DNA of 64,000 bases from assembly GCA_016219545.1 (NCBI GenBank), contig JACRMH010000062.1, positions 205,156 through 269,155 on the forward strand. The letters run 5' to 3'. The stretch's first letter is position 1; each line of letters starts with the position of its first letter. A program made the position numbers and the translations under genes. The stretch comes from Chloroflexota bacterium. GTDB lineage: Bacteria; Chloroflexota; Anaerolineae; Anaerolineales; Villigracilaceae. This document shows positions 59,416-64,000 of the stretch, piece by piece. Under the pieces are notes generated by a model. The model was not told the origin of the DNA, made no database searches, and saw only the letters and a list, made by a program, of their open reading frames with translations.

Positions 59416-59540
59416 GCCTAATAAAGCGCGCATTATTAGGTGAACAGTGCGGCTTTTCGATGATTGTTCTGGCTTCGTTTTTTTCTGATCTCAAGCAGAG
59501 TCCACGCCCGCCCACACGCGGGTAACGCAAACCGTTGGGC
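59416..59540. repeat. attC-like site B (125 bp)
   Basis: It begins GCCTAAT (one mismatch from RYYYAAC) followed by AAAGCGCG, contains the 75-bp block shared with repeat A, and ends ACGCAAACCGTTGGGC with a perfect GTTRRRY. The GCG...CGC pairs next to the ends fit the L''/L' layout of attC sites. Length is within the attC range. No integrase gene is in the window. Confidence 0.5.
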
Positions 59541-59576
59541 GCTGGCGCGAAGTGTAAATACAATCTGGAGAATATC

Positions 59577-60038
59577 ATGACAACAAAGCACCACCTATCC
59601 GACAATGTAGTACTAAGACAGGAAAGATTTGGAGGAAATATGGCAGATGATATTGGGAAACAAGCTGTACCAAATAAACAATTAGAAGCTTTCCCTAACC
59701 GAGATCCAGGGCGTTTTTATTTGGTTACACTGGAAACTGATGAATTTACCTGTTTATGTCCTATAACAGGGCAGCCCGATTTTGCAAAAATTATCGTGAA
59801 ATACATTCCAGACAAAGCCATCGTTGAATCTAAATCTTTCAAGTTGTATTTATGGTCATATCGGAATGAAGGAGTTTTTCATGAGCATGTTGTTAATACA
59901 ATGCTTGATGATTTAGTTAAGATACTAGATCCTCATTGGTGCAAGGTAACAGGAATATTCAGTATACGCGGCGGAATCAGTATTAAGGTAGAAACTGAAT
60001 TTCTTAAAACCCAAGAAGCAAAGGATTTTATACTATGA
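59577..60038 (+). CDS. queF: NADPH-dependent 7-cyano-7-deazaguanine (preQ0) reductase, QueF type I
   Basis: A 153-residue QueF of the short type that reduces preQ0 to preQ1 in queuosine synthesis. FPNRDPGRFYLV, the catalytic Cys in FTCLCPITGQPDF, the substrate-binding VESKSFKLYLWSYRNEGVFHE and RGGISIKVE are present. Two starts each have a ribosome site: ATG 59577 (GGAG) and ATG 59640 (GGAGG); the longer matches the usual length better. It overlaps the transporter gene by 4 bp. It is the first gene of the island operon, directly behind attC-like site B. Confidence 0.92.
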   Translation: MTTKHHLSDNVVLRQERFGGNMADDIGKQAVPNKQLEAFPNRDPGRFYLVTLETDEFTCLCPITGQPDFAKIIVKYIPDKAIVESKSFKLYLWSYRNEGVFHEHVVNTMLDDLVKILDPHWCKVTGIFSIRGGISIKVETEFLKTQEAKDFIL

Positions 60039-60733
60039 ACAAGCGAACTTATCGCTGGTTTCCTTTTATAACTGCGTTATTTGTAACTACGCTGGTTATT
60101 TCAAACATAATCGCCGTAAAAGTAGTGAATTTATTTGGTTTTTTTGTGCCAGCGGCGGTTATTCTTTTTCCAATCGCTTATATATTCGGTGATGTACTTA
60201 CAGAAGTCTATGGATTTTCATCAGCCCGTCAAGTAATCTGGACGGGCTTTTTCTGTAATCTTGTAGCGGTGATAGCAATTTGGATTGCTGGTTTACTCCC
60301 CTCCGCCCCATTCTGGTCAGCAGGTGTCTTTAGTTCCTCTCAGGATGCGCAAAATGCCTATGCAGCCATACTTGGTTTTACGCCCCGCTTATTGATTGCA
60401 TCTTTTGCCGCATATTTGATAGGCGAATTTCTTAACTCTATAGTATTGGCAAAGTTAAAAGTCCGCACAGGTGGACGTTACTTATGGCTCCGAACCATCT
60501 TATCAACACTTGTTGGGGAAGGTGCAGATTCTTGTGTGTTTATTTATGTTGCTTTCATCGGAATATTTCCAAATAATGCCATTGCTCAAGCCATTATTGC
60601 GCAATGGTCAATCAAAGTAGTTTATGAAATATTGGCCACCCCATTAACTTATCTTGTTGTTAATGCTTTGAAAAAGGCTGAATCTGAGGATTATTTTGAT
60701 CGAGCAACAAATTTCAATCCTTTCCTTTCATAA
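60035..60733 (+). CDS. yhhQ: Queuosine precursor transporter (YhhQ family)
   Basis: A 232-residue membrane protein with about six helices and family motifs IIAVKVVNLFGFFVPAAVILFPIAYIFGDVLTEVYGF and EFLNSIVLAKLKVRTGGRYLWLRTILSTLVGEGADSCVF (shown here only in part as VLTEVYGF, LVGEGADS). It imports preQ0/preQ1, the substrates of the neighbouring QueF, which it overlaps by 4 bp (ATGA). The pair suggests queuosine salvage, as no queCDE genes are seen here. Confidence 0.9.
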   Translation: MNKRTYRWFPFITALFVTTLVISNIIAVKVVNLFGFFVPAAVILFPIAYIFGDVLTEVYGFSSARQVIWTGFFCNLVAVIAIWIAGLLPSAPFWSAGVFSSSQDAQNAYAAILGFTPRLLIASFAAYLIGEFLNSIVLAKLKVRTGGRYLWLRTILSTLVGEGADSCVFIYVAFIGIFPNNAIAQAIIAQWSIKVVYEILATPLTYLVVNALKKAESEDYFDRATNFNPFLS

Positions 60734-60804
60734 TCATGCTCCGCACCACGATTTCTTTTGCCATGCCAATGATAGTGATTCAAAAAATATAGGAGGTTGT
60801 GACC

Positions 60805-61227
60805 GTGAAAAAAATTTATGTAGCAGGACCACTGTTTACGAGTAATGAAAGAGATTTATTGGAATCCATTGATAAGGTCTGTCAAGATTGTGGATACACA
60901 ACATATTTACCGCATCGAGATGCAGGTGTATTTAGTAGTGATGATGATTCATCCCTTACCTTTTTTCAAAAGGATTTATCTCAGCTAGATGAGTCTAGTA
61001 TGGTTGTAGCCGTATTGAATGGATTTGATGTAGATTCTGGCACCAGTTGGGAAATCGGGTATTTCTTTGCGAAAGCCAAGGGCAATCCTGTGATTGGTTA
61101 TGTTGATGATTCTAGAATTTTTGATAGCCAAAAACAAATCAACTTAATGATATTAAATTCTCTTACCATGTTGACTAAAACTCTTCCAGAACTTCAAGAT
61201 GCAATAGAGAAATTGAATAAGGGGTGA
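60805..61227 (+). CDS. Nucleoside 2-deoxyribosyltransferase-like protein
   Basis: A 140-residue protein with the NDT fold: KKIYVAGPLFTSNERDL at the N-terminus, then DSSMVVAVLNGFDVDSGTSWEIGYFFAKAKGNPVIGY (residues shown only in part: FDVDSGTSWEIGY), where the Glu is the expected nucleophile. It exchanges bases on deoxynucleosides or hydrolyses deoxynucleoside monophosphates (DNPH1-like). AGGAGG is spaced 8 nt before the GTG at 60805; the GTG at 60799 would be too close. It is 66 bp after the transporter. Confidence 0.87.
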   Translation: MKKIYVAGPLFTSNERDLLESIDKVCQDCGYTTYLPHRDAGVFSSDDDSSLTFFQKDLSQLDESSMVVAVLNGFDVDSGTSWEIGYFFAKAKGNPVIGYVDDSRIFDSQKQINLMILNSLTMLTKTLPELQDAIEKLNKG

Positions 61228-61234
61228 ACAGATT

Positions 61235-61840
61235 ATGAAAAATCTAATTATTGGAATTATGGGAAATGTTGCTAGCGGTAAAACAACACTTTGCCGCAAC
61301 CTACATAAGGCAATAAATGCCAGTATGTTTGAGGAAGTAGTGGATAATAATGTTTATCTCGAATTGTTCTATCAAAATCCCCAACAATGGGCGTTCCAGT
61401 CCAAAATGTGGTTTTTACAATACCGTGTTCGCACGTATTTAGATGCCCAAAAGAAGGATGATATTGTTATTGTAGACGGAACTATATGGGATGATTTGGC
61501 ACACGCTTTCGCGAATTTACAAAGTGAAAACTTAAATCTATATCTTGACTGGTATGGTTTGGTCAAACCGTTGGTTCATTGCGATATTTTGTTATACCTA
61601 TCTTGCCCTGTTGATGTTTTATATTTACGTGTACAACATCGTAATCGTCATATGGAAACCGATACAGATAAAAGCTCTTTTCAACAATATTTAGATGCAC
61701 TTGATAAAGGTTACAAAAAATCGCTTGATTTTGTCGATGCGAAAACAATTTTGAACTTTGACACAAACTCCCATGATTTTCTGAATTCTAACGGCCACTT
61801 GAATTATTTGGTTAGCCAAATAAGGATGAGTATAGGATAA
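61235..61840 (+). CDS. Deoxynucleoside kinase
   Basis: A 201-residue kinase with P-loop GNVASGKTTL (about residues 10-19), an EVVDNNVYLELFYQNP substrate loop, the RV/RTYLDAQ segment, and the LID arginines in QHRNRHMETD. It phosphorylates deoxynucleosides, most like the deoxyadenosine/deoxyguanosine kinase group. It starts 8 bp after the deoxyribosyltransferase gene, and the two would work in sequence in deoxynucleoside salvage. Confidence 0.87.
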   Translation: MKNLIIGIMGNVASGKTTLCRNLHKAINASMFEEVVDNNVYLELFYQNPQQWAFQSKMWFLQYRVRTYLDAQKKDDIVIVDGTIWDDLAHAFANLQSENLNLYLDWYGLVKPLVHCDILLYLSCPVDVLYLRVQHRNRHMETDTDKSSFQQYLDALDKGYKKSLDFVDAKTILNFDTNSHDFLNSNGHLNYLVSQIRMSIG

Positions 61841-61842
61841 GC

Positions 61843-62460
61843 ATGTGTAAAAAAAAAGGTTTTTTTGTAGCCATTGAAGGACTTGACGGAGCAGGCAAAA
61901 CAACTTTAGCAAATTCGCTTCGAGAAACATTAGAAGCTTCTGGTTGTTCAATTTTGCAATGCTCGCGTTCTTTTTTTCCAACCACGCAACAAATACTTAA
62001 TGAATTAAGACTCAGAAAACAGCCATCCCCACTTTCTATTGCATTAGCTTATGCTTTGGATTATTTTATGCAAATGGAGTTGATTATCACACCTGCGCTA
62101 TGCGAAGGGAAGGTCGTAATTTCAGATAGATACATATTCTCAAGTTTAGCTTATAACACTGCCTTTGGATTAAACCTTGATTGGAGCCGCCGCGTTTATA
62201 CAAACAGCATTTTGCCAAATGTAGTTATTTTCCTAGATGTGCCACCCGAAATAGCATTAAGTCGCCAATTCGATAATGACCCGTTGGCGCGAGGATTTAA
62301 TCAAGATGGATTGAAGTTTCAAAGTACAGTACAATCTATATATTACGAGTTAAGCAAAGAATATAACTTCAAGTCAATTGATGGTACGCAAACGGCATCT
62401 ACTATTTTACATACCACAATTGATTGTATTCAACGAAATGGTTTGACGGAGTGCATATGA
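61843..62460 (+). CDS. tmk: Thymidylate kinase-like protein
   Basis: A 205-residue dTMP kinase-family protein with P-loop EGLDGAGKTTLA (about residues 12-23), the DRY motif in VVISDRYIFSSLAYN (about residue 87) and a LID region with Arg (PEIALSRQFDNDPLARG). The RxYF-type base-specific motif FPT (SFFPTTQQI) differs from standard Tmk, so the nucleotide preference may differ. It begins 2 bp after the kinase gene and overlaps the DNA glycosylase gene by 4 bp. Confidence 0.85.
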   Translation: MCKKKGFFVAIEGLDGAGKTTLANSLRETLEASGCSILQCSRSFFPTTQQILNELRLRKQPSPLSIALAYALDYFMQMELIITPALCEGKVVISDRYIFSSLAYNTAFGLNLDWSRRVYTNSILPNVVIFLDVPPEIALSRQFDNDPLARGFNQDGLKFQSTVQSIYYELSKEYNFKSIDGTQTASTILHTTIDCIQRNGLTECI

Positions 62461-63362
62461 ATTTTGAAATTAATTTACCAGAGTTTTTTAATTTAGACAC
62501 AACTATGGATAGCGAACAATGTCCTGGGTCTTTTTTCTTCTGGAAACGAGAGGATGACGAAAGATATAGTCGGACATGCTCATACAACAACGCTTTTTAC
62601 AAATTAACAATCCACCAAGCAAAAAACAAATTATTAGCTGAAATCAAACCTGAATTAGGTAAACGACTCGCGGGGGACGAGATTCAACATGCCACAGATT
62701 TATTACGCTGGCAGTTCAGATTTGATGATGATTTTTACACATTATTACAACAAGTTAATCAATGGTCTGAAATCAAAAAGCTCTTTGAGATAGCACCCGG
62801 TTTAAGACTTATGAGGGATGTGGATTTATTTGAAAGAGTATGCGACTCCATTTGTTCACAAAACACATCAATTCAGCATCTGAATCGAATGATGCATAAC
62901 CTAGCCACTAAACTTGGTCATAAAGTAGAGTTCGTTGACAATAGTGTAAGCTTCATATTACCGCGAGTTGGTACAGTTGCAGAAGCAGATTTATCTGTTT
63001 TGCAAGAATGTAGTATGGGATATCGAGCAAAATACCTTTTAAAATCGGCACAAATACTATCAATAAACTACAACGAATGGAATAATTTGAAGGAGCTATC
63101 AAAAGAGGATGCGGAGGAGAAAGTACGTATACTGCCAGGTGTTGGGCCAAAAGTAGGTTCATTAATTCTGATGTTTGGAATGGGACGTACGGATGTGTTC
63201 CCAGTAGATGTATGGGTTCAACGAGGTTTGCAACATTTATATAATTGGGAAGGTTCGTTAGAAAAGCTAAAACAGCAAGCAGAGCAAAAATTTGGAAATA
63301 GCTCGGCCTATATTAATAACTATATTTTTTATGTTTTTCGCAAAGGGTTGCTTCTTCAATAA
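62457..63362 (+). CDS. HhH-GPD DNA glycosylase, OGG1-like
   Basis: A 301-residue protein with an N-terminal OGG-type domain (residues about 1-110, with SFFFWKREDD and LRWQFRFDDDF) and the HhH-GPD motif LPGVGPKVGSLILMFGMGRTDVFPVDVWV near residue 235 (given in part: LPGVGPKVG, FPVDVWV). The catalytic Lys and Asp of bifunctional 8-oxoguanine glycosylases are both present. It should remove damaged or modified guanines from DNA. The ATG overlaps the tmk stop (ATGA), so it belongs to the operon. Confidence 0.85.
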   Translation: MNFEINLPEFFNLDTTMDSEQCPGSFFFWKREDDERYSRTCSYNNAFYKLTIHQAKNKLLAEIKPELGKRLAGDEIQHATDLLRWQFRFDDDFYTLLQQVNQWSEIKKLFEIAPGLRLMRDVDLFERVCDSICSQNTSIQHLNRMMHNLATKLGHKVEFVDNSVSFILPRVGTVAEADLSVLQECSMGYRAKYLLKSAQILSINYNEWNNLKELSKEDAEEKVRILPGVGPKVGSLILMFGMGRTDVFPVDVWVQRGLQHLYNWEGSLEKLKQQAEQKFGNSSAYINNYIFYVFRKGLLLQ

Positions 63363-63392
63363 AATCCATGTAAACACATTTTGGATGACATT

Positions 63393-63768
63393 ATGTCAAA
63401 CTACACCATAAAAAAAGCCCAGCAGACAGTTGATGATTGGATCAATAGTTTTGGAGGTACTTATTAGGCTCCATTATCGATAATGGCACGTTTAATTGAG
63501 GAGATTGGGGAAACCGCTAGATTGATAAACCATTTATAAGGTGACAAGGAAAAAAAGCCTGACGAACCTGACCAAGATTTAGGGTTAGAGTTAGCAGATA
63601 TTTTATATACAGTTATTTGTTTGGCAAATTCGCAAGGAATAAACTTACAAACAAGTTTTGACGCTATGATGAAAAAGCACCAGACTCGCGATAAGTTTAG
63701 ATTTACTAATAAAACAAGATGATCCTAATGTTCAACAACTTTCCCTGTTTGATAATCTGGACAAGTAA
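63393..63768 (+). pseudogene. mazG: MazG-family nucleotide pyrophosphohydrolase, inactivated
   Basis: From the ATG at 63393 the frame reads a MazG-like protein (WINSFGG, then MARLIEEIGETARLINHL, then LGLELADILYTVICLANSQGI), interrupted by TAG at 63465-63467 and TAA at 63537-63539 where relatives would have Trp/Tyr-type codons. The EExxE and ELAD metal-binding motifs remain. After TNKTR the frame ends at 63722; deleting one A from the run at about 63710 continues it to a stop at 63766-63768 and adds DDPNVQQLSLFDNLDK, so a third lesion is likely. It follows the glycosylase gene by 30 bp. Confidence 0.85.
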
Positions 63769-63849
63769 TGCATGTTGATATGACGTTGAAATATTTATAT
63801 AAATTTTATTGTGCTACAAAGGCAAACTAACTTACTATTTCCAAAACCT

Positions 63850-63868
63850 GCCCAACAAAGCGTGCAGC
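63850..63868. repeat. attC-like half-site at the island end
   Basis: GCCCAACAAAGCGTGCAGC matches the start of attC-like site B (GCCTAATAAAGCG) and the RYYYAAC consensus exactly. No matching GTTRRRY is seen before the window ends. The stretch 63869-64000 has no gene or other feature that I recognise. Confidence 0.4.
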
Positions 63869-64000
63869 AACTGTCTTGAAAGTCAAGAGCAAAAACCTCC
63901 ATAAAGGGAAAACCAATTCATCTTAGACCAGCGCCGCCTGTCTAAATGGAGCTCGATCTCGCATCATTGCATTCAAGATGGTCAGGAATTTCCGCATACA

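Noticed and set aside
59403..59576. preQ1 riboswitch before queF
   Set aside because: The leader is occupied by the attC-like site; no preQ1 aptamer pseudoknot pattern could be seen.
63393..63722. MazG stops considered as recoded codons
   Set aside because: Neighbouring genes use TAG and TAA as normal stops, and no recoding signal is visible; decay is simpler.

Overview
The window looks like a chromosomal segment of an uncultured or little-studied member of the Chloroflexota, most likely class Anaerolineae. This is inferred from family content, not from a marker gene: an Agl23-type membrane protein with an NHL propeller, a STAND/TPR protein, secreted proteins with Thr/Pro-rich linkers, a roadblock protein, type 2 IPP isomerase, ADP-forming succinyl-CoA ligase, and very many intergenic palindromes. 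No rRNA or tRNA gene was recognised.

Layout. 1-4.4 kb (minus strand): an electron-transfer operon of ferredoxin, FAD oxidoreductase, cytochrome b-like membrane protein and two tandem multihaem cytochromes c; the second cytochrome runs off the left edge. 4.6-7.8 kb (minus): cold-shock gene and a run of small genes (ABM monooxygenase, MoaD/ThiS-like protein, Asp-box propeller, ankyrin protein, VOC protein). 7.96-10.4 kb: a complete group II intron with its maturase, lying in the divergent promoter region before hemW. 10.4-15.8 kb: hemW, a HAD phosphatase, ppdK and a lone receiver protein. 16-24.8 kb (plus): STAND NTPase with 42-residue TPRs, rlmN, an ECF sigma/anti-sigma pair and the Agl23-NHL protein. 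24.9-32.6 kb: sucCD, acpP, fni, a methyltransferase, a PIG-L deacetylase, a DinB protein and small secreted proteins. 32.7-40.4 kb: the pth-mfd-uvrB repair cluster (minus) and a roadblock gene. 40.6-45.6 kb: pyrG, plsC, eno and a ferritin-VIT1 fusion.

45.8-58.4 kb is a coherent alpha-glucan utilisation locus: a MalK-type ATPase, a ROK regulator, a binding lipoprotein, two permeases, a surface GH13 lipoprotein, a second permease pair and a cytosolic GH13 enzyme. The first subunit of the second permease pair is fused, in one uninterrupted frame, to a GT-C-like glycosyltransferase domain. The locus reads as: surface cleavage of glucan, capture, import, and cytosolic hydrolysis, with ROK control.

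58.5-64 kb is visibly AT-richer and looks acquired. A membrane-protein gene lies between two related repeats that resemble integron attC sites. It is followed by a tightly packed plus-strand operon: queF, a queuosine-precursor transporter, a nucleoside deoxyribosyltransferase, a deoxynucleoside kinase, a thymidylate kinase-like protein, an OGG-type DNA glycosylase and a MazG gene broken by two stop codons and a probable frameshift.

Palindromes are a theme of the whole window: a GGGGCGGGG family occurs four times behind genes, several perfect hairpins act as terminators, and similar palindromic or short repetitive DNA appears inside the hemW and mfd reading frames without breaking them.
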